Shown here piece by piece: positions 1 through 8,769 of a stretch of DNA of 64,000 nt (its first letter is position 1; every line of letters begins with the position of its first letter). The notes under the pieces are model-generated. The model saw only the letters and a program-made list of their open reading frames with translations. It did not search any database and had not been told where the DNA came from. The translations under genes and the position numbers were made by a program. The stretch spans positions 3,348,001 through 3,412,000 of the forward strand of contig OZ260106.1 in NCBI GenBank assembly GCA_965284645.1, written 5' to 3'. This DNA comes from JAIBAJ01 sp965284645. GTDB taxonomy: Bacteria; Bacteroidota; Bacteroidia; JAIBAJ01.

Positions 1-219
1 ATGGCCACCAGGAAAGGTAGAAAGGATAAATGGTAAGGCTTCGGATAGACCAATCATACCTAACCAAAGCGGATTTTTGGTTAGCTCATACACTTGCCAT
101 CCAACGGCCACCGATTGCACTTGTACCCCAATCGTCAAGAAAAAAGTTCCAGAAAGGTAGTTTCTAAAATCTCGCAACTGAAGCAAGGAAAAATTCTGGA
201 AAAGTTGGGTAGCTTTCAC
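1..219 (-). CDS. MFS-type exporter, N-terminal part (runs off the window)
   Basis: An open reading frame on the minus strand runs without a stop from position 219 to the window edge and encodes about 73 residues. It starts with a soluble stretch containing LLQLRDFRNYLSGTFF and continues into a hydrophobic segment with VGWQVYELTKNPLWLG. This pattern is typical of the first helix and following loop of major facilitator superfamily exporters of the EntS/MFS_3 type, which move siderophores or drugs out through the inner membrane. No in-frame ATG is seen, so GTG at 219 is my best guess for the start; the frame remains open further upstream. The substrate cannot be told from this fragment. Confidence 0.75.
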   Translation of the reverse strand, partial: MKATQLFQNFSLLQLRDFRNYLSGTFFLTIGVQVQSVAVGWQVYELTKNPLWLGMIGLSEALPFILSTFPGGH

Positions 220-273
220 CTCGCAAAGGTGGACAATTATGCGGTTTATTAAACCTTTGCATTTCCCAATTTA

Positions 274-372
274 TCCCTGATTACGCATTAGAAATTCATA
301 AACGGTTAACCAGTTGTAAATCAATTTGTTTGTCTAAAATAGAAAACAACTGCTAAATCGGAGTAAACCAAG
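274..372 (-). repeat. Family A repeat, truncated copy (A1)
   Basis: This matches the right two thirds of the family A element in reverse orientation: a CATTAGAAAT hairpin region, the CCAGTTGTAAATCAATTTG arm, then the CTAAATCGGAGTAAACC region. The outer end carrying AATCAAGTAGTTCGG is missing. It sits in the 249 bp between the divergent MFS gene and the deacetylase-like gene. Confidence 0.8.
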
Positions 373-468
373 CAAATGCCAAGTTTGTACTCTTCACCTT
401 TCCAATCAATTCTTAGGCAAAATTAAAACCCTTTAAAACTGATTTGCTTACCTTCGCCAATTCAATCT

Positions 469-1773
469 ATGCTGTTAATCTATACCAATCAACTTACTCC
501 AAGGCTGAAGTACACCTTTCGCTTTTTCTTTGGAAAACTATTGGATATTGATTATCGGGTGACGGATGATATTGAAGAATTTAATGTTTCCCAATACCCC
601 CGAATCAGTTATACCCAGCATCCTGTCGAAGGAATTCCCTTTATCCAGGCAAGGAATTTACTGTTTGAAAAAGGAATAATCGAGCAAAACATTCACGTAT
701 TTGATTGGGAAAATACGCAGGCATTTTTTGCAACCGGAAAGTATTCCCTTTTGCCTTTTGATCCCTTTGCAGCTAGCTTCTTTTTGTTGAGCCGCTACGA
801 AGAATACCTGCCCCATGTGAAAGATAAATACGGGCGCTTTGAAGGGAAAGAGAGTTTTGCCGGACGAAATGGGTTTCTTCAATTTCCGATAATCAATATT
901 TGGGCAGAAAAAATCGCGCGTTTTCTTACCAATTTATTCCCTTCCATACAATACAAAACAACGCCATTCTCTGTCGTCCCCACGATTGATATCGATAATG
1001 CTTGGGCTTACCTTGAAAAGGGCCTTCCTCGTACGATTGGAGCCATGGGACAAGATCTGTATAAAGCTGATTTCAACAACCTAAAACAAAGGATTAGAAC
1101 CTTAGTTGGACTCGACAAAGACATTTACGACACCTACGATTTTATGAAGGAACTCCATGGAAGAGCCAAGCTAAAGCCTGTCTTTTTCTTCCTGTTAGCT
1201 GATTATGGTCCGCTTGATCGCAATGTAATGCCCAACAATACCGAACTTCGGAAATTGATAAAATCATTGGCCGATGATTATTCGGTTGGTATCCATCCCT
1301 CCTTTGCTTCCAACAAGGATATTTCAATTTTAAAAAAGGAAATCGATCGGCTTTCCAATATTTTAAACAGGGAAATTACCATCAGTCGTCAGCATTTTCT
1401 AAAACTGGAATTTCCTCAAACCTATCTGAACCTTTTAGAATTGGATATTCGAGAAGATTATTCCCTTGGATTTGCCGATCTTCCGGGTTTCAGGGCTGGT
1501 ACTTCTTCTCCTTTTTTCTTTTTCGACCTTGATTCAGAGCAAGAAACACCCCTTCTCCTCCATCCAGTAACCGTAATGGATGCTACTTTAAATAACTATC
1601 TCAAATTAAAACCCCAGGAAGGCCTCCATACCTCTTTGGAATTTTTACAAACAGTCAAAAAATACGGAGGACAATTTATGCCGTTGTGGCATAACGAAAC
1701 CCTCAGCGAAAGCTTTGAATGGGTTGGATGGAAAAGAGTTTACCAAGAATTGATTGAACAATCGGTCGCTTAG
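469..1773 (+). CDS. Polysaccharide deacetylase-like protein (DUF7033 type)
   Basis: The 434-residue protein resembles the Bacteroidota polysaccharide deacetylase family members that carry an N-terminal DUF7033 domain. Residues near 171-178 read TIDIDNAW, which fits the Asp-containing first motif of NodB-type deacetylases. A HPSF motif near residue 275 fits the metal-binding histidine motif, and PLWHNETLSE near residue 407 fits the last catalytic motif. No signal peptide is evident, so it is probably cytoplasmic or acts on nucleotide- or lipid-linked sugars, perhaps in capsule or O-antigen synthesis. The substrate is unknown. A TACCTTCG box at 449-456 is a plausible -7 element, giving a leader of only a few bases. 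The neighbours are not glycan genes, so the context does not help. Confidence 0.75.
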   Translation: MLLIYTNQLTPRLKYTFRFFFGKLLDIDYRVTDDIEEFNVSQYPRISYTQHPVEGIPFIQARNLLFEKGIIEQNIHVFDWENTQAFFATGKYSLLPFDPFAASFFLLSRYEEYLPHVKDKYGRFEGKESFAGRNGFLQFPIINIWAEKIARFLTNLFPSIQYKTTPFSVVPTIDIDNAWAYLEKGLPRTIGAMGQDLYKADFNNLKQRIRTLVGLDKDIYDTYDFMKELHGRAKLKPVFFFLLADYGPLDRNVMPNNTELRKLIKSLADDYSVGIHPSFASNKDISILKKEIDRLSNILNREITISRQHFLKLEFPQTYLNLLELDIREDYSLGFADLPGFRAGTSSPFFFFDLDSEQETPLLLHPVTVMDATLNNYLKLKPQEGLHTSLEFLQTVKKYGGQFMPLWHNETLSESFEWVGWKRVYQELIEQSVA

Positions 1774-2759
1774 AAAAAAGGATACATACCATAAAACCTT
1801 ACTTTTCCCTTTGCTGTGGAATTGAATTCGATGGTAGGCGTTGGAATCTTTATGACTCTTATGGCACTGAAAATAGTTTTAAGCACCTTGGACCTGGTTT
1901 TAATCCGCCACAGATCGACATCCAAGGTAAAATAGTACTGCCTAAACCGATCTACTTGTGGCATCGGATTACCCTCATCATCAAAAGCGGGGTTTGAATG
2001 TGCGCCCAACATACCCGATGCACCATACCCCACTCCTAGGCTCAACCAACGAGGAAATCTTGACTCCTCGGGTAAAAAGGAATGAATATTGCCGGATAGC
2101 CAAAGGTTGAGTCCGTTATAATCTTTTAGGAGTCGCTCCGTAAAATTGCTTCCTAACAAATCAGGTCTGTATTGCGCTAAATCATTCTGGGCATAACTCA
2201 TTTTCCAAGTAAACCTTTGCTCTTTCCATAGCAGTTCCTGTCCGATAAAAGTGGCTGTTCCGAGGGTATTTGCACCGATATCGCCCCATGAAAAACCCCA
2301 TTCCTGCGAAAAGCCATCAAACACTTCCACGGTCATCATAAAAATAGAACCGAACGAACCGCCCAACCAAAGGGAAAGTTGTCTGTTCAGTCCTGCCCAA
2401 CGCAGTAAATCATGGCCATACAATCCAATGTAGTAAGATGTTGCCAGGTGACCGCATTTATCAATCTGCATCCATTCTGAGTTATCATTAAACGAATGCA
2501 GCTTTGATTGGGGATAACCTGCATACCACAGATAATAAAGTCCGGTCATACTTCCGGCATAACCCAAACCCAAGGTCGTGCCTAAAGCAATGGTTCGAGC
2601 TTTATGCAATTTAGGAGCAGGTGTTAAAAACCGGTTGAGTCGAGTAATCTTTACCGAATCGCTACTTTGTGTAAACCCTAAGCTTGGGAAAAGCAGCAGC
2701 AGGCAAAAACAGGTGCAAAAAATAGAAGACTTGGCTGGAAATGGAAAAATAGGATTCAT
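1770..2759 (-). CDS. DUF2279 family protein (predicted periplasmic/outer membrane)
   Basis: I place the start at 2759, the methionine before NPIFPFPAKSS, because the longer frame would overlap the upstream gene and this choice leaves a normal signal peptide (hydrophobic CTCFCLLLLFPSLGFTQ). The mature part has a glycine- and aromatic-rich middle (WMQIDKCGHLATSYYIGLY, VEVFDGFSQEWGFSWGD) characteristic of DUF2279, a family of unknown function in Bacteroidota. The repeated aromatic and small residues suggest membrane-embedded strands or helices. It ends 4 bp into the convergent deacetylase-like gene, so the two 3' ends overlap. It starts about 10 bp after the endonuclease stop and is probably co-transcribed with it. 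Confidence 0.75.
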   Translation of the reverse strand: MNPIFPFPAKSSIFCTCFCLLLLFPSLGFTQSSDSVKITRLNRFLTPAPKLHKARTIALGTTLGLGYAGSMTGLYYLWYAGYPQSKLHSFNDNSEWMQIDKCGHLATSYYIGLYGHDLLRWAGLNRQLSLWLGGSFGSIFMMTVEVFDGFSQEWGFSWGDIGANTLGTATFIGQELLWKEQRFTWKMSYAQNDLAQYRPDLLGSNFTERLLKDYNGLNLWLSGNIHSFLPEESRFPRWLSLGVGYGASGMLGAHSNPAFDDEGNPMPQVDRFRQYYFTLDVDLWRIKTRSKVLKTIFSAIRVIKIPTPTIEFNSTAKGKVRFYGMYPFF

Positions 2760-2769
2760 AGAATTAGGC

Positions 2770-3789
2770 TTACTTATTCCATTGCAAATCCACACTTACG
2801 GGCAAATGATCGGAATAGCCACCATAGTAACGGTCGCCACCATAGGTTCTATTGGGTTCTTCTGTTCCCTTTTTTTCGTTTTTATACATCAAAAAATCCT
2901 TTTTCAAAATCTCCGCTTGTCCTACTTTCAAACCTTTCGATGCTTTTACCAACGAGGTTGAACCAATTACATTGATTAGCATAGTCCATTTGCCTTGGTA
3001 CATTTCCGAACCTTGTCCCTTTTCCATTAATGGAGCCACCAAATTAACAAAACCCGTACGTTTGGCCAAGGCTTCCACCGGCGAGGCTCCCAGCACTTCT
3101 CTCAAACTTTTATTGGTTGGATAATCGTTAAAATCGCCCATTACCAGCATTTTCGCATCCGATGCACGTTTGAATAAACTATCGGTAACATTTTTTAAGG
3201 ATTTAGCGGCAGCAATGCGGTTGGGTTCCGATTCTTCCTCCCCTCCCCTTCGCGATGGCCAATGGTTTACAAACACATGTAAGGTATCGCGCTTGAACAC
3301 CATTTTGGCATAAAGAATATCCCGGGTTGGACGGGCATTTTCACCCGGCAAATCCACTCGTATAGCTTTAGAATAGACTAGTTTAAAACCTTTTGAACGA
3401 ATCAATAAACCCACATCAATGCCTCTTTCGTCCGGACTTTCAAAATGGACCACTTCGTAGCCATAAGGTTTGAGCGAATCCATTTTCACCAATTCATCCA
3501 GCACCAATTTATTTTCTACTTCGCACAATCCAACCAGTTCCGGATATCCGGCGGCGCCAATAACTTGGGTAATATGTCTCAATTTTTCTGCATACCGTTT
3601 TCCGTTCCAATTTTTCTTGGCGGAGGGCAAAAATTCTTCATCGTCTTTTTTAGGATCATTTATCGTATCGAACAAATTCTCAACATTGTAAACCAAGGCT
3701 TTCATCGGAATCGAACCGGGCTTTTGCTGGGCCTGTGAATTCAGTTGCAGAAACAAGAAAAAGGCGAATAAGGGAGCATATTTTACCAT
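2770..3789 (-). CDS. Secreted endonuclease/exonuclease/phosphatase family protein
   Basis: The start at 3789 gives MVKYAPLFAFFLFLQLNSQAQ, a clean signal peptide. The open frame extends to 3879, but that extension runs into a family A repeat and is unlikely to be coding. The mature protein has the EEP fold motifs in order: YNVENLFD, LCEVENK (catalytic Glu), RGIDVGLLIRS, VFVNHWPSR, VMGDFNDYP and, near the end, GYSDHLPVSVD (catalytic Asp-His). Such secreted Bacteroidota proteins are metal-dependent phosphodiesterases; an extracellular nuclease or lipid phosphatase role is possible. It is upstream of the DUF2279 gene on the same strand with a gap of about 10 bp, suggesting an operon. Confidence 0.88.
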   Translation of the reverse strand: MVKYAPLFAFFLFLQLNSQAQQKPGSIPMKALVYNVENLFDTINDPKKDDEEFLPSAKKNWNGKRYAEKLRHITQVIGAAGYPELVGLCEVENKLVLDELVKMDSLKPYGYEVVHFESPDERGIDVGLLIRSKGFKLVYSKAIRVDLPGENARPTRDILYAKMVFKRDTLHVFVNHWPSRRGGEEESEPNRIAAAKSLKNVTDSLFKRASDAKMLVMGDFNDYPTNKSLREVLGASPVEALAKRTGFVNLVAPLMEKGQGSEMYQGKWTMLINVIGSTSLVKASKGLKVGQAEILKKDFLMYKNEKKGTEEPNRTYGGDRYYGGYSDHLPVSVDLQWNK

Positions 3790-3862
3790 GCTGCAAAAAT
3801 GGCGAAAAAAAGTCATGCTTGGTTGGCAAGTGTAGCTTAAGTCGAAAATAATGTATCTAATT

Positions 3863-4012
3863 AACCCCAAATTAATCAATAGGAGGATTTATTGATCCGA
3901 ACTACTTGATTTAGTTGGGTTTACCCGGATTTGTAGCTGCTTTCAATTTGGACAAACAAATTGATTTACAACTGGTTAATCGTTTATGCATTTCTAATGC
4001 GTAATCTGGGTT
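3863..4012 (+). repeat. Family A repeat, full copy (A2)
   Basis: A full-length, roughly 150 bp copy. It begins AACCCCAAATTAATCAATAG and ends TAATCTGGGTT, so the ends form an imperfect inverted repeat. Inside are the hairpins GGATT/GATCC, GGGTTTACCC, a long stem with CAATTTG and CAAATTG arms, and GCATTTCTAATGC. It lies just upstream of the endonuclease gene and 58 bp before a family B copy. Confidence 0.9.
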
Positions 4013-4070
4013 AAACCACAATCCTATAAGGGGGATTTTTTACCTTGTTCAATTAAGAAAATCCTTATTT

Positions 4071-4212
4071 GGCGGGCCCCTTTTCGCAAAACCAGCGTAC
4101 TAAAAATAGACATTTTCAAGGCGAAAAGGTCACGCTATCCACTGCAAGTCCGCGGCTGGTCTTCGTTTCACTACGTCCATCCTTGCGGGCTTTTCGTTTC
4201 TATCGTTGCCCG
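4071..4212 (+). repeat. Family B structured repeat (B1)
   Basis: Stems seen: outer CGGGC/GCCCG; hairpin CCTTTTCGC/GCGAAAAGG; inner ACG/CGT; and AAGTCC/GGGCTT. The ACG/CGT stem is shared only with B10 (and the truncated B9); most copies have GGG/CCC here. The copy follows a TTATTT run. It lies between the 5' end of the endonuclease gene and the 3' end of the metalloprotease gene. The remaining bases of this 500 bp gap (4213-4387) show nothing I recognise. Confidence 0.9.
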
Positions 4213-4387
4213 GGCTCCTTCGAATGGGTTTGGGTAGAGAAACGAAGCATGAAAAAGTTTTGGTGATAGAGGGTGTACCTAGTATTCGAAATGCAAAGTG
4301 CAACACAAAGCACATGGAATAATCGGATTCGAAACCCGAAATCAATTTCGAGCGATTCCTTGTAAAATGTTTAAGGTTTACGGCAGG

Positions 4388-4921
4388 TTAATCAACCGTT
4401 GTCACACCGCCTTCTGTTGGATGGTCAAATACCTTTTTATCAGCAGGGATATCCTTTGAAATCCAAAGTATCATCAAGTCGCCGATGGCAACAAAACTAA
4501 AAAAAAGACTAAAACCCAATACGATAGGATTCTGTGTGGCCAATGCATATCCATAGGGAACAATACCTAACAATAAGAAAGGCATTATAGCCCCTAATCG
4601 ATAGGCAAACATTTTTATGGGCACTTTACAATGGGCATACGGTGTAATTGTTTTGATTTGAAATCCGAATTTAATATCAGAAATGGGAATTCGCGCTGCA
4701 ATAGACCAAGTAAAACCATGAATGGCTTCATGAATGACTATACCAATTACAATCGCTGGAATAAAGGTTTTAAAGGCAAAAAAAAGTCTAATTTGATTGG
4801 TACTTTCAAATCCATAAACAAGGAAGTATGGAAGAATTAAAATTCCAACCAATGGAATTCCAAAAAACAAAGCATATAAATTAGCTTTTCCCATGCTGAA
4901 GGTTCTTTTATTCTCTGTCAT
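4388..4921 (-). CDS. DUF3267-like membrane zinc metalloprotease
   Basis: The 177-residue protein has about four hydrophobic segments (around residues 12-33, 45-62, 104-128 and 133-155). The second contains HEAIHG, a HExxH zinc site, followed by FTWSIAARIPISDIKFGF. This layout fits DUF3267, a compact family of integral membrane metalloproteases related to site-2 proteases. A later YAHCKVPIK stretch fits the region after the active site. A TTG-N17-TACCTTTG promoter lies about 100 bp upstream on the minus strand. The gene stands alone between repeats, so no substrate can be proposed. Confidence 0.8.
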   Translation of the reverse strand: MTENKRTFSMGKANLYALFFGIPLVGILILPYFLVYGFESTNQIRLFFAFKTFIPAIVIGIVIHEAIHGFTWSIAARIPISDIKFGFQIKTITPYAHCKVPIKMFAYRLGAIMPFLLLGIVPYGYALATQNPIVLGFSLFFSFVAIGDLMILWISKDIPADKKVFDHPTEGGVTTVD

Positions 4922-5017
4922 CTTCTTTGTTTTAAATTATTCCAACTTAAATGCAATTGTCTTAGGTGCTTAAATCTTGACTATTATTATTTTAAAGGCA
5001 ATTATTGAAAGCGGATA

Positions 5018-5045
5018 CAAAGGTAATATAACTTTGAAAAAGCAA
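5018..5045 (-). promoter_or_regulatory. Bacteroidota-type promoter of the metalloprotease gene
   Basis: On the minus strand TTG (5045-5043) is followed after 17 bp by TACCTTTG (5025-5018), a perfect match to the TAnnTTTG -7 box used by the Bacteroidota primary sigma factor. It predicts a leader of roughly 90 bases. Confidence 0.6.
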
Positions 5046-5090
5046 AAACACCTTGTCTTTTCATGCTGCCTTTGAAGAGTCCAAGTTTAT

Positions 5091-5238
5091 CCCAGATTAT
5101 GCATTAGAAATGCATAAACGATTAACCAGTTGTAAATCAATTTGTATAGCCAAATTGATAACAACTGCTAAATCGGGGTAAACCCAACTAAATCAAGTAG
5201 TTCGGATTAATAAATCCTCCTATTGATTAATTTGGGTT
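5091..5238 (-). repeat. Family A repeat, full copy (A3)
   Basis: Full copy in reverse orientation, from CCCAGATTATGCATTAG to GATTAATTTGGGTT. The central hairpin is especially clean here: AATCAATTTG and CAAATTGAT arms separated by the loop TATAGC. It lies upstream of the metalloprotease promoter. Confidence 0.9.
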
Positions 5239-5547
5239 TATTGAAGTTTCAGCCTAGTATGGAAGGCAGACTTTATAGTTTCAATAGTTAGGAGCACAAG
5301 TATACTTGACTCACTGATTTTATAAAAGGCTGACAATCAATTGTTTGTTTTTATAAACCAATTATCATGGAGCTAAATAAAGGAGACAAAACGTTTATGG
5401 CATTGAAAAGGCTTCCCGTTTTTACTATTCTGCTTTTCTAATAGATTGATGTATTGAACCAAACTATGCATTACGGCAAATTTATCTATGAAGCGGTTTG
5501 CATCCCATTTACTTTAAGTGCAGTATAGGGGAGTTTGTTTTAGTCAA

Positions 5548-6309
5548 CTAATGTAGGTCGTAGCCCAAAATATTCAATTCGAAAACTAGTCCCATAGGTT
5601 TTGGGGTGTTGGGATTTGGTATTTGCCATCCGGCGCATAATTGCACTCGTTTACTCGCATTAAACATGGCTCCAATTACTGAAACAGAAGCATCATTGTT
5701 GCCGCTTATCCAATCGCCCATGATATACCATTTTTTGGATAATTTTATTTCATAACCCAACATGGCTCCAAATGTATTTCCTTGACCAACGTACATTTGA
5801 TTTGTTTGATAAAAGCCACCGACAATTCTACTTTTACCCTTCATAAAATGATACACTCCTATCCCATAAATAAAATAGTTCAATTCTTTGTTTCGAACCC
5901 AATTGCTTAAATTAAAGCCTAATTGCGTACCAAAATTCAAGTCGAAATTATCGTTTAATTTTATTTGCTTTTGCACGGTTCCCATTAAGATAGGATATAA
6001 TGCTCCTTTCTTTGGGTTATCATTGTGTAAAAATCGCCATTCAGGCGAATAGAGCAAACCTTTCCCTACTAAATTTATTCCTGCATCCCAACCTTTGCCA
6101 AGTCCATAAACAAAATGCGCCTTTGACTCCATTTTGTCGGAATAAACATTTAGCTGATGCTGGTAAAAAACTTTCTTGCTACTCGTAATATCTCCAGACG
6201 GTATATTGAAAAGGTTTTGCTGCCCAAATGAAGGATTGAAAATAAATGCAAATAAAATTGCTAGACTAAAGCGGTAAACCATAAGACTTGATGTTCTTTT
6301 AGTTGCCAT
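5548..6309 (-). CDS. Secreted protein of unknown function, probably a beta-barrel
   Basis: The protein has 253 residues, with a positively charged start and a hydrophobic stretch ending PSFGQQ, typical of a signal peptide. The mature part has alternating hydrophobic and polar residues, many Gly and aromatic positions, and repeated short segments such as WDAGINLVGKG, LNFGTQLGFNLSN and KKWYIMGDWISG. This suggests antiparallel strands of a small outer membrane barrel. I do not recognise the family. The gene is isolated between repeat-rich gaps. A TAATTTTG box on the minus strand at 6468-6461 might be its -7 element, with no good -33. Confidence 0.65.
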   Translation of the reverse strand: MATKRTSSLMVYRFSLAILFAFIFNPSFGQQNLFNIPSGDITSSKKVFYQHQLNVYSDKMESKAHFVYGLGKGWDAGINLVGKGLLYSPEWRFLHNDNPKKGALYPILMGTVQKQIKLNDNFDLNFGTQLGFNLSNWVRNKELNYFIYGIGVYHFMKGKSRIVGGFYQTNQMYVGQGNTFGAMLGYEIKLSKKWYIMGDWISGNNDASVSVIGAMFNASKRVQLCAGWQIPNPNTPKPMGLVFELNILGYDLH

Positions 6310-6748
6310 TTTTTTTCTACTTTGTTTTAACCAACTCTATTAATTTTCATACAGGTTGGCTTTTTATCCATTTATTTCAATTTATCTTGGTGTTGTTTAT
6401 CCAAGGACATCTGAGGCTATATTTTATAAACCTACTATTGTCCTAGATTAAAATCCGCGGCAAAATTAGAAGTAAACAATTTCCTAAATTGGCATTTAAT
6501 TTATTTAACTTTTCCTTTATGGACGGCACTTATAGCTGTGCTTGTATCGAACATATTTCTAATGCATTAACCTTTTTTTTCAACTATTCCTTTCTTCCAT
6601 TATTCAACTGTATGGCTTACTTCCTTCCATCCCCACTCTTTATTTTGAGTCTACCGAAAAAATTCAGGCCTTTGCCAATAAAGTGTGGTTTTTATAGACT
6701 TGGTAGAGTAATTTCAATCGAAGGTTAAAATCATCAATAATTCGTTTT

Positions 6749-6898
6749 AACCCAAATTAATCGATAGGAGGATTTAATAATCCGAACTACTTGATTTAGT
6801 TGGGTTTACCCCGATTTAGATGTTGTTTTCAATTTGTTAAAACAAATTGAATTACAAATTCTTAATCGTTAAAGCATTTCTAATGCTTTTTCTGGGTT
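6749..6898 (+). repeat. Family A repeat, full copy (A4)
   Basis: Full-length copy from AACCCAAATTAATCGATAGG to TTTTTCTGGGTT. It has diverged in the central hairpin (CAATTTGTTAAAACAAATTG), where both arms stay complementary. GCATTTCTAATGC is intact. Confidence 0.9.
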
Positions 6899-6928
6899 TA
6901 AGAATAGGGTTTCCTTTTCGGTCAATTT

Positions 6929-6964
6929 AACCCAAATTAAGCATTAGAAATGCATAAACGATTT
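6929..6964 (-). repeat. Family A terminal fragment (A5)
   Basis: About 36 bp matching only one end of family A (AACCCAAATTAAGCATTAG, then AAATGCATAAACGATT). It faces A4 tail to tail with 30 bp between them. This is a truncated remnant. Confidence 0.75.
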
Positions 6965-7225
6965 GGATTGAGATGTTACTTAGATTCTCGGGCTTTGGAG
7001 GCTTTTGCTTTTTTTCTTGCACTTATCAATGGCCAATATCCACCTTTTTTCAATAAAATCAACATGCGTAGGATTTTTCAGCAGACCCTAAATAATTCAA
7101 TAAAAAGAGCAGTAAACTGCACTAAATTATATATCTCTTGATTTTTCCTAAGCAATTGTACTAAATTGTGCATCTTAAGGCACCATCATTTTGAGTATGA
7201 GCATTCTCTCTGTTTTTGAAGTATG

Positions 7226-7363
7226 GGTGCTAACGGTTTGGGGGCAGATGCAGTAAGTGAATTTACAGATAAAAGTTTATTTAAAGAGCGGCTGCCAAGT
7301 TTTTCACAAAAAGCCTTATTCGAAGTGCAAAAGCGCTTATTGCATTTGCCCCCTGTTACCACC
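7226..7363. repeat. Imperfect palindromic site bounding a two-gene cassette
   Basis: The left arm at 7226-7252 contains GGTGCTAACG then GGGGGCAGATGCA. The right arm at 7341-7363 reads TGCATTTGCCCCC then TGTTACCACC. The arms are complementary over most of their length and enclose about 90 bp. The right arm begins the inverted repeat that also occurs beyond the two-gene unit at 8770-8786. The arrangement is reminiscent of a recombination site such as an integron attC, but the canonical RYYYAAC and GTTRRRY cores are not present. Confidence 0.55.
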
Positions 7364-7370
7364 AGTTGTA
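7354..7370 (+). repeat. Inverted repeat, left end of cassette
   Basis: TGTTACCACCAGTTGTA here matches, inverted, TACAATTGGTGGTAACG at 8770-8786 in 15 of 17 positions. The pair brackets the two genes at 7375-8759. Confidence 0.6.
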
Positions 7371-7374
7371 TTTC

Positions 7375-8187
7375 TCAAATTAATTCAAGTAGTCGTTCTT
7401 TTTCTGTCCATTTAACAGGTTCTCTAGTTGCCTTTTCTCTAAGCAATTCAAAGATAAAGGCAGATTTGTTGGGGAGATAACCTTCTGACTTGTCATTTAC
7501 TATTGTCAATCGTTCTTTGATTAATCCGTTATATTTTGATTTAACAGCTATTTCAAAATTAACTATTGATTTTCGCAAATCATTTTCAAAGTATGTCTGT
7601 GTTGAGCCAGTAACATATGTCAACAAGTAAAGATTTGAACTTTTGAAAATTATTGCATTGAATTTTATACTTTGAAAGTCATCAAGTGCAGAACGTAATT
7701 TTACTTTTTCCGTATAATTCGCTTTCAAATAATCGTTTGCATCTCTTCTAAAACTCTCTCTCTCTTTTTCTTCCTTTTCGTCTTTATACTGTATACAAAA
7801 TGCGTTAACAACTCCGACAATAAAATTTGCAAGGTCAAATACTGCACTAGGTATTTGTTCAATTGTTTCACAAGACTTATAGTAAAAGTTCACGCCTTCT
7901 TTATCCACAGTTGATTTTACATTAAACGAAGTTTGAAATGAATTCACAATCCTATTAATTATAAATTCGGATTCCTCGTATAATGGAGTGTCGTAATAAT
8001 TTTGGTCAATCCAACCACTATCTGTTAGAATAATTTTGTTGTTTGTAAAAGTTACAAAAACTGAAACGAATTTACTGTTGATTGTTGAATATGCGGTAAT
8101 AACTTCAAGAACATTATTTCTAATCTTAAAATTTGTCAGATTGCAAAATGCAGATTTTATTTTGTCTATGATTTCTTGGTTATTCAT
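7375..8187 (-). CDS. Uncharacterised protein resembling DUF1828, cassette gene 2
   Basis: The 270-residue protein has no signal peptide or membrane segment. Residues near 30-65 (KFVSVFVTFTNNKIILTDSG) resemble the start of DUF1828, a domain of unknown function seen in phage and accessory regions. A charged stretch near residue 140 (KDEKEEKERESFRRD) suggests a helix linking two domains, and the C-terminal half may be the DUF1829-like part. The gene follows the 189-residue gene by only 2 bp, so they are translationally coupled. Both are AT-rich, use many AAT/AAA/TTT codons, and sit between inverted repeats, which fits acquisition as a unit. A toxin-antitoxin or defence role is possible but not shown. 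Confidence 0.6.
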   Translation of the reverse strand: MNNQEIIDKIKSAFCNLTNFKIRNNVLEVITAYSTINSKFVSVFVTFTNNKIILTDSGWIDQNYYDTPLYEESEFIINRIVNSFQTSFNVKSTVDKEGVNFYYKSCETIEQIPSAVFDLANFIVGVVNAFCIQYKDEKEEKERESFRRDANDYLKANYTEKVKLRSALDDFQSIKFNAIIFKSSNLYLLTYVTGSTQTYFENDLRKSIVNFEIAVKSKYNGLIKERLTIVNDKSEGYLPNKSAFIFELLREKATREPVKWTEKERLLELI

Positions 8188-8189
8188 TT

Positions 8190-8759
8190 TTATTCAAAAG
8201 AAATGTTGTCAAAGTTAATTTTTTGAAAGGAAGGAAACTCAAATTCAGGTGCTTTGTCAATAACAATAGGAAAATCGCCTTTTGAATGGTTTGTATTACT
8301 TTCCATACAGAATAGAGAAACTCCAAAGTTCACATTTTCAGAAATTATTTGAGCTTCTTTTTCATTCTTCAATGTGTCATTTTTATATGCAATGGGTTTG
8401 CCATCTTCATTAAAAGTGTTAAAATGTGGTGTCGTTACTGATTGTTCTTCTAATGGAATTTCATGGAAATCATTTCTATGTGATGGCCCATCAGAGTCGA
8501 ATCGGAAAAATGGTTCATCTGTCAGTGAGGGACAACGAAGTTTAATGCCATACTTGGAATCTCTTTTGCTTCTCTCAACGGCAAATGTTATTTCTTCATT
8601 TATTGTTTCGTGTTGAACAGCGCTTTGTCCTGTCAGCCACTTAGCATTACTTTTTTTTGGTTCTAAACGAATTATCTTTGATAAAACAATTTTGTCAACC
8701 GAGATAAGTTCTTTAAAAAATTCAAATTGGTCTCGTATGTCCTTGTTTGTCCTGTTCAT
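8190..8759 (-). CDS. Uncharacterised cytosolic protein, cassette gene 1
   Basis: The 189-residue protein is hydrophilic, with no signal peptide. A central block reads FFRFDSDGPSHRND, followed by PHFNTFNEDGKPIAYK. The pattern of a phenylalanine-rich strand, Gly-Pro-x-His and a later Pro-His-Phe is reminiscent of DUF6978-like proteins that occur next to DUF1828 genes in accessory regions; this is recollection, not a search. It is the first gene of the cassette and is followed 2 bp later by the DUF1828-like gene. The function is unknown. Confidence 0.6.
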   Translation of the reverse strand: MNRTNKDIRDQFEFFKELISVDKIVLSKIIRLEPKKSNAKWLTGQSAVQHETINEEITFAVERSKRDSKYGIKLRCPSLTDEPFFRFDSDGPSHRNDFHEIPLEEQSVTTPHFNTFNEDGKPIAYKNDTLKNEKEAQIISENVNFGVSLFCMESNTNHSKGDFPIVIDKAPEFEFPSFQKINFDNISFE

Positions 8760-8769
8760 CGTAGTCTTT

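Larger units (their letters stand above)
4922..5547. other. Intergenic region with one promoter and one repeat
   Basis: This 626 bp gap holds the promoter of the metalloprotease gene and family A copy A3. The stretch 5239-5547 contains only a 24-codon ATG frame at 5367-5441 with no supporting features. I see no other gene or structure in it. Confidence 0.6.
6310..7225. other. Gene-poor region with repeats
   Basis: This 916 bp stretch holds A4 and fragment A5. The open frames here, such as the 79-codon frame at 6489-6728, have no domain, signal or codon pattern that I would trust. The stretch 6965-7225 shows nothing I recognise. Confidence 0.5.

Noticed and set aside
2770..3879. Longer start (3879) for the secreted endonuclease
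   Set aside because: It would run through the end of a family A repeat and place the signal peptide about 30 residues inside the protein.
5367..5441. A 24-codon frame starting MELNKGDKTF
   Set aside because: It is too short, with no support beyond an ATG and a stop.
6489..6728. A 79-codon hydrophobic frame in the gene-poor region
   Set aside because: It has no signal, domain or promoter evidence, and its composition is that of random AT-rich sequence.
7226..7363. Canonical integron attC site
   Set aside because: The palindromic arms look similar, but the RYYYAAC and GTTRRRY cores are not matched and no integrase is in the window.
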